NCBI GenBank assembly: GCA_902783165.1
Contig: CACZPU010000001.1
Coordinates: 1 to 32,564 of the forward strand
DNA length: 32,564 nt
Reading direction: 5' to 3'
Source of the DNA: an uncultured Prevotellaceae bacterium
Lineage (GTDB): Bacteria; Bacteroidota; Bacteroidia; Bacteroidales; Bacteroidaceae
This document shows positions 7,264 to 15,170 of the stretch, piece after piece. Each line of letters starts with the position of its first letter. The stretch's first letter is position 1. The position numbers were made by a program, and so were the translations under genes. A model generated the notes under the pieces. That model was not told the DNA's origin and did not search any database. It saw only the letters and a list, made by a program, of their open reading frames with translations.

Positions 7264-10227
7264 ATGGAAAATAACATGCCACTTCAGTGGAACAAGTTCA
7301 TATTGAAGGATGTGTCGTTCGTCAATCTGATGACGCACCGTATATATAGCGTGCTCATCGTTGCCAATCCCTATGACGCTTTCATGCTGGAAGACGACGG
7401 ACGTGTTGACGAGAAGATTTTCAACGAATACACCGAACTGGGATTGCGCTACCCGCCTACCTTCAAGCAGGTTTCAACCACAGAAGAGGCTGCCGAGGTA
7501 ATGCAAAGCACAAGTATCGATTTGGTGATTTGTATGCCGGGAACCGCCGACAATGACGCTTTTGACGTGGCACGAGCCATCAAGGCCAAGTTCCCAGAGA
7601 TTCCTTGCGTGGTGCTCACTCCTTTCTCTCACGGCATTACTCGAAGAATAGAGAACGAGGACATGTCGATTTTCGACTATGTGTTCTGTTGGCTAGGAAA
7701 CACAAACCTCATCTTGTCGATTATTAAACTGATTGAGGATAAGATGAATATCGAACACGATATTGAGGAAGCTGGTGTACAGATGATACTGCTGGTGGAA
7801 GACAGCATCCGGTTCTATAGCTCGGTGTTGCCCAATCTCTATAGCTATATATTAGCTCAAAGCCAGCGCTTTGCAACAGAAGCTCTGAATCCGCATAGCG
7901 CTACTCTGCGCATGCGAGGCCGCCCAAAAGTGGTGTTGGCAAGAAACTATGAGGAGGCATGGGCTCTCTATGATAAATACCACGACAACGTGCTGGGTGT
8001 TATCAGTGACTGTCGTTTCCCCAAAGATGGGAAAAAGGATGCCGAGGCAGGACTCAAACTGCTTAAGGCTATACGCGAGCGAGACGAATACATTCCCCTT
8101 ATCATGCAGAGTAGTGAGATAGAAAATCGGGAAAAGGCCATTGCCAACGGATTCAAGTTCGTGGACAAGAACTCCAAAAAGATGATTATCGACCTCCGCA
8201 ACCTGTTGGCCGAGCATATGGGCTTTGGCGACTTTATTTTCCGCGACCCAAATACGCACGAGGAAATCATGCGTATACGAAACTTGAAGGAACTGCAGGA
8301 CAACATCTTCGTCATTCCCAACGAGTCGATGCTCTACCACATCTCGCGAAACCATATGAGCCGCTGGCTACGTGCACGTGCCATCTTTCCTGTGTCGGCT
8401 TTCTTGAAAACTGTGACATGGCACAAGTTGCAGGACGTTGACCTACACAGGCAGATTATTTTCGATGCCATTGTGCAGTACCGCAGAATGAAAAACATTG
8501 GAGTGGTGGCGCTTTTCCGTCGCGACCGCTTCGACTCCTATAGCCATTTCGCACGCATCGGCGACGGCTCTTTGGGCGGAAAGGGGCGCGGTTTGGCATT
8601 CCTCGACAACATCATCAAGCGCCATCCCGAATTCAATGATTTCGAAGGAGTGAAGGTGAGCATCCCCAAGACTGTGGTGCTCTGTACCGATGTGTTCGAT
8701 GAATTCATGGACTCGAACAACCTTTACCAGATTGCTTTGAGCGATGCATCGGATGAAGATATTCTGAAGCACTTCTTAAGGGCACAACTCCCCGACAGGT
8801 TTATTGCCGACTTCTTTGCCTTCTTCGAAGCCACACGCTCGCCAATAGCCATCCGAAGCAGTTCGTTGCTGGAGGATTCCCATTACCAGCCGTTTGCAGG
8901 AATCTATAGTACCTACATGATTCCCTATCTGGAAGATAAATATCAGATGATTCAGATGCTGGCAGCGGCCATCAAGAGCGTGTACGCATCGGTGTATTTC
9001 CGCGACTCGAAAGCTTATATGACGGCCACAAGCAACGTGATTGACCAGGAGAAAATGGCTGTCATCTTGCAGGAAGTGGTGGGCAAGCGTTATGGAGACC
9101 GTTACTATCCCAATATAAGCGGTGTGCTACGCTCGCTGAACTATTATCCAATAGAAGATGAGAAAAGCGAAGAAGGCGTAGCAAGTCTGGCACTCGGATT
9201 GGGAAAGTATATCGTTGACGGTGGGCAAACCTTGCGCGTGAATCCTTATCACCCCAATAAGATATTGCAGATGAGCGAGTTGGACATTGCTTTGAAAGAC
9301 ACCCAGACTCGATTCTATGCGCTGGATATGGCTCATGTGAGTAATGACTTCAAGGTGGACGATGGGTTCAATATTCTTAATCTGCGCGTGAAAGAAGCAG
9401 AGAAGGACGACTCAATCCGTTACATCAGTAGTACTTATGACCCTGTAGACCAAGTGATTCGCGATGGCTATTACGAGGGGGGGCGTAAGATTATTTCCAT
9501 GACCGGTGTGCTTCAGCATGGCGTGTTCCCGCTTGCCGAGTTATTGCAGATGTCGATGAAATATGGCGCCGAAGGGATGAAGCGTCCTGTGGAAATAGAG
9601 CTGGCTTGCAACATCAACAGTAACAGAACTGGCGAGTTCTATCTCCTCCAGATAAGACCAATTGTGGATAGTAAACAGGTTCTGGAAGACGACCTAAATG
9701 CCATTCCCGACAGCCGCTGTCTGCTTCGCTCGCACAATTCATTGGGTCATGGTATCAGTGATGATGTGGTGGACGTTGTGTATGTTAAAACAGACGATAA
9801 GTTCACTGCTGCCAACAATCCGGATATTGCTGTTGAAATTGAGCAAATCAATAGCAAATTTTTGGCGGAAGGAAAAAACTATATTCTTATTGGTCCGGGA
9901 CGTTGGGGCAGTAGCGACTATTGGCTAGGGATTCCTGTGAAGTGGCCGCATATCAGTGCTGCACGCGTCATTGTGGAATCGGGCTTGAAGAACTATCGTG
10001 TGGATCCAAGTCAGGGTACCCATTTCTTTCAAAACTTGACTAGTTTTGGCGTTGGCTATTTCACCATCAATACATACAACAGCGATGGTGTGTTTCAGAA
10101 AGATGTGCTCGACCAAATGCCCGCCATTGAGGAAACTTCTTATGTCAGACATGTGCGTTTCGAACGTCCCTTGACGGTTATGATGGATGGCAAAAAGCAG
10201 GAAGGTGTGGTGCTGTTGCCCGAGTAG
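7264..10227 (+). CDS. Receiver-like domains fused to a PEP synthase/PPDK-type ATP-grasp domain
   Basis: This is a 987-residue cytoplasmic protein. Residues about 28-160 resemble a receiver domain but lack the phospho-acceptor aspartate (DLVICMPG at 86-93). Residues about 172-315 form a second receiver with the expected set: E179/D180, D249 in ISDCRFP, S283/S284 and K302. The PPDK/PEP-synthase N-terminal ATP-binding domain spans about 430-800, with GDGSLGGKGRGLAFL (433-447), AIRSSSLLEDS (529-539) and the closing LQIRPI (795-800). A C-terminal module of unknown role contains GPGRWGSSDYW (877-887). The swivelling phospho-histidine domain and the PEP/pyruvate TIM barrel are absent, so it cannot be a complete PEP synthase. 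Names in databases are usually PEP/pyruvate-binding protein. Its target is unknown; it is probably an ATP-dependent phosphotransfer or signalling protein. Confidence 0.85.
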   Translation: MENNMPLQWNKFILKDVSFVNLMTHRIYSVLIVANPYDAFMLEDDGRVDEKIFNEYTELGLRYPPTFKQVSTTEEAAEVMQSTSIDLVICMPGTADNDAFDVARAIKAKFPEIPCVVLTPFSHGITRRIENEDMSIFDYVFCWLGNTNLILSIIKLIEDKMNIEHDIEEAGVQMILLVEDSIRFYSSVLPNLYSYILAQSQRFATEALNPHSATLRMRGRPKVVLARNYEEAWALYDKYHDNVLGVISDCRFPKDGKKDAEAGLKLLKAIRERDEYIPLIMQSSEIENREKAIANGFKFVDKNSKKMIIDLRNLLAEHMGFGDFIFRDPNTHEEIMRIRNLKELQDNIFVIPNESMLYHISRNHMSRWLRARAIFPVSAFLKTVTWHKLQDVDLHRQIIFDAIVQYRRMKNIGVVALFRRDRFDSYSHFARIGDGSLGGKGRGLAFLDNIIKRHPEFNDFEGVKVSIPKTVVLCTDVFDEFMDSNNLYQIALSDASDEDILKHFLRAQLPDRFIADFFAFFEATRSPIAIRSSSLLEDSHYQPFAGIYSTYMIPYLEDKYQMIQMLAAAIKSVYASVYFRDSKAYMTATSNVIDQEKMAVILQEVVGKRYGDRYYPNISGVLRSLNYYPIEDEKSEEGVASLALGLGKYIVDGGQTLRVNPYHPNKILQMSELDIALKDTQTRFYALDMAHVSNDFKVDDGFNILNLRVKEAEKDDSIRYISSTYDPVDQVIRDGYYEGGRKIISMTGVLQHGVFPLAELLQMSMKYGAEGMKRPVEIELACNINSNRTGEFYLLQIRPIVDSKQVLEDDLNAIPDSRCLLRSHNSLGHGISDDVVDVVYVKTDDKFTAANNPDIAVEIEQINSKFLAEGKNYILIGPGRWGSSDYWLGIPVKWPHISAARVIVESGLKNYRVDPSQGTHFFQNLTSFGVGYFTINTYNSDGVFQKDVLDQMPAIEETSYVRHVRFERPLTVMMDGKKQEGVVLLPE

Positions 10228-10233
10228 CGACTG

Positions 10234-10269
10234 GAAGAGTACTCCAAGAATAACTCTTCTTTCCTTTTT
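10234..10269 (+). terminator. Candidate terminator after the receiver/ATP-grasp gene
   Basis: Arms GAAGAGT (10234-10240) and ACTCTTC (10253-10259) can pair over a 12-base loop and are followed by a T-rich run up to about 10269. The stem is short, so this is only moderately supported. Confidence 0.5.
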
Positions 10270-10402
10270 AAGGGTATTGATAGAATGAACAAATAAAGAA
10301 TGAATTTGTGACTTTTTGGCAACAAAAACAGCAAAACACTATTATTGTGCGCACATTTTTATGTAAATAATGTTAAATTGAAATATGTTGCGATGGGCGA
10401 TA

Positions 10403-10434
10403 TTTGTTTTTTTCAAAAAAAAATGCTATATTTG
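10403..10434 (+). promoter_or_regulatory. Promoter of the putative small RNA
   Basis: TTTG at 10403-10406 and TATATTTG at 10427-10434, spacer 20 bases, match the Bacteroidetes -33/-7 boxes exactly. Transcription is expected to begin near 10441. Confidence 0.65.
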
Positions 10435-10440
10435 CAACGT

Positions 10441-10501
10441 GTTTTTCATAGTATTAGATTTAAGGTTAACAATTCGGGAGCACAGCGGTGCTCCATTTTT
10501 T
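10441..10501 (+). ncRNA. Putative small RNA of about 60 nt (own promoter and terminator)
   Basis: A complete promoter ends at 10434 and a factor-independent terminator sits only about 45 bases after the predicted start. The terminator has a stem GGAGCAC (10477-10483) / GTGCTCC (10488-10494), loop AGCG, then six T at 10496-10501. The unpaired part between start and hairpin contains GTATTAGATTTAAGGTTAAC (10451-10470). There is no coding frame of useful length, and the downstream aqpZ gene has its own promoter, so this is either a stand-alone small RNA or an attenuated leader. I have an unverified impression that this unpaired segment recurs in other Bacteroidales genomes, but cannot check it here. 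Confidence 0.5.
10477..10501 (+). terminator. Terminator of the putative small RNA
   Basis: A perfect 7-bp stem GGAGCAC/GTGCTCC with a four-base AGCG loop is followed by A and six T, the standard form of a factor-independent terminator. Confidence 0.75.
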
Positions 10502-10622
10502 GTTTTCTAGCGTTGGCTTTTTAACAAGTGCTTTTTTTTCTATATACCATTGTCCTTGGTAATGTCATTGCTAACAAAAATACGGGATGTAATAACAATT
10601 ATTAATGATTTTATTGGAAAAA

Positions 10623-10654
10623 GTTGCTGTTTATAAATAATTTTTTTAATTTTG
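10623..10654 (+). promoter_or_regulatory. Probable promoter of aqpZ
   Basis: TAATTTTG at 10647-10654 fits the -7 box. GTTG at 10623-10626, one mismatch from TTTG, lies 20 bases upstream. The predicted start near 10661 gives a leader of about 57 bases. The bases after the -7 box (CAACGT) are the same as in the small-RNA promoter. Confidence 0.55.
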
Positions 10655-10717
10655 CAACGTTATTATATAAATACATTTTATCACAATTAATAAAGTTACA
10701 CAAAATCTTTTTAAGGT

Positions 10718-11398
10718 ATGAAAAAGTATTTAGCTGAAATGTTCGGCACAATGGTGCTTGTGCTGATGGGTTGCGGTGCTGCAGTTAGCTTGGGATGCAC
10801 AAATAGTGACCCCGAAACTGTAGTAGGTACAGCAATTGCCTTCGGTTTGGCAGTGGTAGCAATGGCTTATACCATTGGTGGTATCTCTGGTTGCCATATC
10901 AATCCGGCAATTACACTTGGTTGTCTGCTTAGCGGAAGAATGAACAGTAAGGATGCAGGAATGTACATGGTGTTCCAGGTAATTGGTGCAATTATTGGTT
11001 CTGCTATTCTTTATGTGCTCACTTCCACATCAGGGTTAGAAGGAACAGGTGCAAATGACTTGCAGGCAAATGGCGCAGGCACGATTCCTGCTTTCGGCGG
11101 TTTGCTGGCTGAAATCTTCTTCACTTGTGTTTTTGTGCTTGTTGTGCTTGGCGCTACAGCAAAGACCAATGGTGCAACAAATAATTTTGCAGGATTGGCA
11201 ATAGGTCTATCGCTAATCCTTGTACATCTTTGCTGCATTCGCTATACTGGAACATCTGTGAATCCTGCTCGTTCCATCGGTCCGGCTCTCTTCCAAGGTG
11301 GTTCTGCTTTGACAAATCTTTGGATTTTCATTGTAGGTCCATTGGTAGGTGGTGCTTGTGCTGCTGGAATATGGAAGATGATTGAAACAGAAAAGTAA
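10718..11398 (+). CDS. aqpZ: Aquaporin Z-type water channel
   Basis: The 226-residue membrane protein has six hydrophobic helices and both aquaporin signature loops: SGCHINPAITLG in the first half and TGTSVNPARSIGPALF in the second. Comparing motif context with E. coli AqpZ, the selectivity filter residues Phe (AFGLAV), His (ILVHLCC), Thr (GTSV) and Arg (NPARS) are all present, which indicates a narrow water-selective pore rather than a glycerol facilitator. It mediates rapid osmotic water flow across the inner membrane. It has its own promoter. A long perfect hairpin separates it from the sugar transporter downstream, with which it may partly be co-transcribed. Confidence 0.95.
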   Translation: MKKYLAEMFGTMVLVLMGCGAAVSLGCTNSDPETVVGTAIAFGLAVVAMAYTIGGISGCHINPAITLGCLLSGRMNSKDAGMYMVFQVIGAIIGSAILYVLTSTSGLEGTGANDLQANGAGTIPAFGGLLAEIFFTCVFVLVVLGATAKTNGATNNFAGLAIGLSLILVHLCCIRYTGTSVNPARSIGPALFQGGSALTNLWIFIVGPLVGGACAAGIWKMIETEK

Positions 11399-11417
11399 TT
11401 CATTTTAATTGATTTCT

Positions 11418-11464
11418 GAAAATTGGAAAGCGAAAGTTGTCTCAATTTTCGCTTTCCAATTTTC
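11418..11464. terminator. Perfect 18-bp hairpin between aqpZ and the transporter gene
   Basis: Arms 11418-11435 (GAAAATTGGAAAGCGAAA) and 11447-11464 are exact reverse complements with an 11-base loop. No long T-tract follows, but the A/T-rich outer arm ends in TTTTC on either strand. It probably acts as a partial or bidirectional terminator or stabilises the aqpZ mRNA end. Confidence 0.6.
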
Positions 11465-11471
11465 ATTCCCA

Positions 11472-12689
11472 ATGTCTACCAAAATGTCAAATCACAAACT
11501 AACAACCAAACAGTATGTCGTTCCTTTTATATTGGTGACTTCCCTTTTCTTTCTTTGGGGTTTTGCCAGAGCTATCCTTGACGTACTGAATAAGCATTTC
11601 CAAAATGAGTTGCATATAACCATCACGCAGTCGTCGCTTATTCAAGTGACAACCTATTTGGGCTACTTTCTGATGGCCATTCCTGCTGGTTTGTTTATCA
11701 ACCGATATGGCTATCGTCGCGGAGTGGTTTTTGGCCTTTTGCTGTTTGGTATGGGGGCGCTTCTGTTCATTCCAGGTACAGAGGCAGGAACGTTTTATGC
11801 TTTTCTCGGTGCATTGTTCGTGATAGGTTGCGGGCTTACCTTTCTTGAGACGGCAGCCAATCCATACGTGACAGAATTGGGCGACAAAGAAACGTCGACC
11901 AGTCGACTGAATTTTTCCCAGTCATTCAATGGCCTTGGCTGTCTGTTTGCAACATTTGCTGTTGGGCAGTTCCTTTTCCGCGATTCTACAGACAGTGGTA
12001 ATGTGGCCATCCCTTACACCATTTTGGGTTTGTTGGTGCTTGTCATAGCTATAGTCTTTTCGAAGGTAAATCTTCCAGAAATAAAACATAATGACGGTGG
12101 AGACGAGAAAGCGAAGTATGGTCGTGAGCCGCTTTTGAAGATATGGAAGCACAGGGTGTTTGTTTATGGCTTGATAGCTTTGTTGGCATACGAGGTGGCG
12201 GAAATTTCCATCAATAGCTATTTTATCAACTTTGTTACAGGACAGGGATGGATGACCGACCGCACAGCCTCTATGGTGTTAACCGCCGCTTTGGCTTTCT
12301 TCATGGTTGGACGTTTTGGCGGTAGCTGGATTATGCGAAAGATACCGGCAGAGCGTATGCTGCTGATATGTGGTGTGGGATGTGTTGTCTCAACGATGAT
12401 AGTCCTGTTAGATATAGGCAAATTCTCTCTTGTCGGTTTGCTTTGTATTTATCTTTTTGAAGCTATCATGTTTCCAACGATTTTCTCTTTGGCAGTTTCA
12501 GACTTGGGAAGCCTTACAAAGAGCGCTTCGTCTGTATTGATGATGACTCCAGTAGGTGGTTGTGGTTTCTTGCTAATGGGAATCATTGCAGATGCAACGA
12601 ATCTTGTTATACCTTTTATCATTCCATTATTAGGATTTATTGTGGTATCCTTATATGGATTTGGCCTTTCCAATAAGTCGCGCGACTGA
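11472..12689 (+). CDS. FucP-like major facilitator sugar transporter
   Basis: The 405-residue protein has about twelve hydrophobic helices and the motifs of the fucose/glucose-galactose H+ symporter family: FFLWGFARAILDVLNKHFQ near the start, the segment around YLGYFLMAIPAGLF in helix 2, GYRRGVVFGLLLF, and FLETAANPYVTELG in helix 4. D37 and E126 sit where E. coli FucP has its proton-coupling D46 and E135. The frame extends upstream to 11409, but that part translates the perfect hairpin at 11418-11464; ATG 11472 (or 11484) just after the hairpin is the sensible start. The sugar is not determined: fucose, glucose or galactose are all possible. The next gene is the glycolytic aldolase, which has its own control signals. 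Confidence 0.88.
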   Translation: MSTKMSNHKLTTKQYVVPFILVTSLFFLWGFARAILDVLNKHFQNELHITITQSSLIQVTTYLGYFLMAIPAGLFINRYGYRRGVVFGLLLFGMGALLFIPGTEAGTFYAFLGALFVIGCGLTFLETAANPYVTELGDKETSTSRLNFSQSFNGLGCLFATFAVGQFLFRDSTDSGNVAIPYTILGLLVLVIAIVFSKVNLPEIKHNDGGDEKAKYGREPLLKIWKHRVFVYGLIALLAYEVAEISINSYFINFVTGQGWMTDRTASMVLTAALAFFMVGRFGGSWIMRKIPAERMLLICGVGCVVSTMIVLLDIGKFSLVGLLCIYLFEAIMFPTIFSLAVSDLGSLTKSASSVLMMTPVGGCGFLLMGIIADATNLVIPFIIPLLGFIVVSLYGFGLSNKSRD

Positions 12690-12811
12690 TTATGCAATCC
12701 ACATTTTGCAAAAGCAACTATTATATGAACAGTAGGGAGGCTTGTGAAGTTATTTTCATGAACACTTGCATTAAAAAATGTTGTAACGTGCAGATTTACA
12801 AATAAAAGTAT

Positions 12812-12819
12812 TATCTTTG
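12812..12819 (+). promoter_or_regulatory. Possible -7 box of the aldolase promoter
   Basis: TATCTTTG at 12812-12819 fits the Bacteroidetes -7 consensus, about 38 bases before the aldolase ATG. No good TTTG box is seen at the expected distance upstream, so the call rests on one element. Confidence 0.4.
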
Positions 12820-12857
12820 CACCAATGATTCAGAATTATTTATAGAAAAATAGAATT

Positions 12858-13868
12858 ATGGTAAATTACAAAGACTTAGGTTTGGTAAACACCAAAGAGA
12901 TGTTTGCCCGTGCAATCAACGGTGGTTATGCTATTCCAGCGTTTAACTTCAACAACATGGAGCAACTGCAAGCTATTATCAAAGCTTCTTCTGACTTGAA
13001 GAGCCCAGTAATTCTTCAGGTGTCAAAAGGCGCTCGTAACTATGCAAACCAGACTTTGCTGCAATATATGGCTCAGGGAGCCGTTGAGTATGCCAAGGAA
13101 CTGGGTTGCAAGCATCCAGAGATTGTGCTGCATTTGGATCATGGTGACAGTTTCGAAACCTGTAAGAGTTGTGTTGACTTTGGTTTCTCTTCTGTTATGA
13201 TTGACGGTTCTTCACTTCCTTATGAGGAGAATATTGCTCTTACCAAGAAGGTTGTGGAATATGCTCATCAGTTTGATGTAACCGTTGAAGGCGAACTTGG
13301 TGTGCTGGCAGGTGTTGAGGATGAGGTTCAAGCTGCCGAGTCTCATTATACGAAACCAGAAGAAGTAATCGACTTCGTAAGCCGCACAGGTGTTGACAGC
13401 TTGGCTATTTCTATTGGTACTTCACACGGAGCCTATAAATTTACCCCAGAGCAGTGTACACGCGACCCGAAGACTGGAAAGTTGGTACCGCCGCCATTGG
13501 CATTTGATGTGCTCGATGCTATCATGGTGAAACTTCCTGGTTTCCCAATCGTGCTCCACGGAAGTTCTTCGGTTCCTCAGGAGTATGTTGACATCATCAA
13601 TGAGTATGGTGGCAAACTCCCTGATGCAGTTGGTATTCCAGAAGAGCAGTTGCGCAAAGCTTCTAAGAGTGCTGTTTGCAAGATTAATATCGATTCTGAT
13701 TCTCGTCTGGCATTTACTGCAGCCGTACGTAAAGTTCTTCACGACAAACCAGGTGAGTTCGACCCGCGTAAGTATTGCGGACCTGCTCGTGACGAGATGG
13801 AAAAGATGTACAAGCACAAGATTATCGATGTGCTCGGTTCTGATAACAAGCTGATCCAGCTTGACTAA
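12858..13868 (+). CDS. fbaA: Class II fructose-bisphosphate aldolase
   Basis: The 336-residue cytoplasmic enzyme splits fructose 1,6-bisphosphate into dihydroxyacetone phosphate and glyceraldehyde 3-phosphate in glycolysis, and joins them in gluconeogenesis. Zinc-dependent class II motifs are intact: LHLDHGDS (91-98, catalytic D94 and zinc ligand H95), the acidic stretch VEGELGVLAG (143-152), SIGTSHGAYKF (185-195, H190), VLHGSSS (232-238, H234) and NIDSDSRLA (277-285). Length is within the range of the family. It ends 25 bases before a strong terminator, so it is probably a single-gene transcript. The gene symbol follows common usage; fba would be equally valid. Confidence 0.95.
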   Translation: MVNYKDLGLVNTKEMFARAINGGYAIPAFNFNNMEQLQAIIKASSDLKSPVILQVSKGARNYANQTLLQYMAQGAVEYAKELGCKHPEIVLHLDHGDSFETCKSCVDFGFSSVMIDGSSLPYEENIALTKKVVEYAHQFDVTVEGELGVLAGVEDEVQAAESHYTKPEEVIDFVSRTGVDSLAISIGTSHGAYKFTPEQCTRDPKTGKLVPPPLAFDVLDAIMVKLPGFPIVLHGSSSVPQEYVDIINEYGGKLPDAVGIPEEQLRKASKSAVCKINIDSDSRLAFTAAVRKVLHDKPGEFDPRKYCGPARDEMEKMYKHKIIDVLGSDNKLIQLD

Positions 13869-13893
13869 TTGTAATTCGTTATTAAATAGTATT

Positions 13894-13934
13894 CCGCCCT
13901 TGCCTAACAAATATTCGCAAGGGCGGATTTTTTT
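13894..13934 (+). terminator. Terminator of the aldolase gene
   Basis: Perfect 10-bp arms CCGCCCTTGC (13894-13903) and GCAAGGGCGG (13917-13926) with a 13-base loop are followed by A and a run of seven T. This is a strong factor-independent terminator on the plus strand. Confidence 0.85.
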
Positions 13935-14005
13935 CTAATAAAACTACTTTGACGGAATCGTGATGCCAAGAAAAAAGTCGGTGGCATACAATATCAGTAT
14001 AAGTA

Positions 14006-15106
14006 TTATTGCTTTTTCAGCATTTCTGTTTTGATAGTATCTATGTTCCCTGTAGTTGGATTGTAGACGAGGCTTGTTAAAAGCTTCTTCCCAAACAACT
14101 CATTGTCTAATGGAAGTGTCTTTCCAAACTGTGCAGCATAAAACTCTTGTGAACCAAGTTCCTGCTCTTCCTTGAAAAGTGTTAGCTTGATTTTTCCTGG
14201 AAGGTTGGCATAGATGTTGGCATCGTCTTTGCTTTTTTTCATTCCTTCAACTGTAGCTGTGTTGGAAACCATTTTATGAAGGTCGTCCACCTTAATATAA
14301 TATGGGATGCCAGAAAGGTCGTCCGTATCAGTAAGACCGAACTTTTGTGAGAAGCGGAACAAAATACTCTTGTCTGTATCCTTTTCGGGAACAAAGGTAA
14401 TGACGCTCTCAATGGTGTCTTTTTCTGTAATACCTTCGAACAGTTGGAGAAGGGCGGCCTCTTGAGTGTTCAGGTTGTTGAGCATGATGCGGAGTTGCTC
14501 CCCGTCTTTGGGCATGAAGTCGGCCTGTCCTTTGTTCAATTGGCTCTTACTGTCGCGGATGTCGTATATTTCCTGAGCTGTCAGTTCTGCCATTTTTGCT
14601 TTACTACCAGCAGACAGAATATCTTGTGTAAGGTAATCGCGCGAATTCAAAGGCTCTGGTTTAGGTGCGGGGGCAAAAGCTTTTCTCTCTGTTGGGGGGG
14701 GCGTCTCGGCGTTGACAGCCATGATGATACCTTGCTCATCTACCTTCAAACTGGTAATGGAATGTTTCGTATCAATGGCAGGAGTAAAAAGTTTTGTTGT
14801 GTCGGGTATGCCCTTGTTGATCATCTTAATGTTGAGGATGCGATAGGATGTCGATGGCTTGGTTGCGACATCGTTTTTTTTGAGAAATCGCTCGGCATAC
14901 ATATTCAAATCTCCAGGCTCACAAGTAGTCTTTTCAATCAGTATAGTGAAGTCGATAGCAGTTTTTGGTAGGTAGTATGATGAGGCCTCTGTAACATCCT
15001 GTGCATTTGCAGTCAGGTTGAAAATGCTACATGACAGAATAACAGCAAAAAAGAAAAGGGAAGAGATTTTTTTTGCTTGGTTCTTAATAATCATATGCTT
15101 TTTCAT
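14006..15106 (-). CDS. DUF4831-family exported protein
   Basis: The 366-residue protein has a signal peptide (about residues 5-35, ending TANA before QDVTE), so it is exported to the periplasm or outer membrane. The mature start with SSYYLPKTAIDFTILIEKTT is typical of DUF4831 proteins, found in Bacteroidetes with no known function. No catalytic motif is evident. The start may be M1 or M5. It lies 64 bases downstream of the NAD(P)H-hydrate repair gene on the same strand with no promoter visible between, so the two are probably one transcript. The coding strand contains a run of eight C (14694-14701 as G on the plus strand) in the codons for a Pro-Pro-Pro stretch, a site where replication slippage would break the frame. 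Confidence 0.8.
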   Translation of the reverse strand: MKKHMIIKNQAKKISSLFFFAVILSCSIFNLTANAQDVTEASSYYLPKTAIDFTILIEKTTCEPGDLNMYAERFLKKNDVATKPSTSYRILNIKMINKGIPDTTKLFTPAIDTKHSITSLKVDEQGIIMAVNAETPPPTERKAFAPAPKPEPLNSRDYLTQDILSAGSKAKMAELTAQEIYDIRDSKSQLNKGQADFMPKDGEQLRIMLNNLNTQEAALLQLFEGITEKDTIESVITFVPEKDTDKSILFRFSQKFGLTDTDDLSGIPYYIKVDDLHKMVSNTATVEGMKKSKDDANIYANLPGKIKLTLFKEEQELGSQEFYAAQFGKTLPLDNELFGKKLLTSLVYNPTTGNIDTIKTEMLKKQ

Positions 15107-15170
15107 CGTTGTTTATAATGATTCTAAAAATGGTAATTCTTATTATGAAATGATGAACAACTATCAATAA

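Larger units (their letters stand above)
10228..10717. other. Intergenic region holding a small-RNA-like unit and the aqpZ promoter
   Basis: These 490 bases contain the candidate terminator at 10234-10269, the promoter/terminator pair of a putative small RNA (10403-10501), and the aqpZ promoter at 10623-10654. The rest is AT-rich and holds no supported coding frame. Confidence 0.6.

Noticed and set aside
11409-11471. Upstream in-frame start for the sugar transporter
   Set aside because: The added 21 residues translate the perfect hairpin at 11418-11464 and are unlike the N-terminus of the transporter family.
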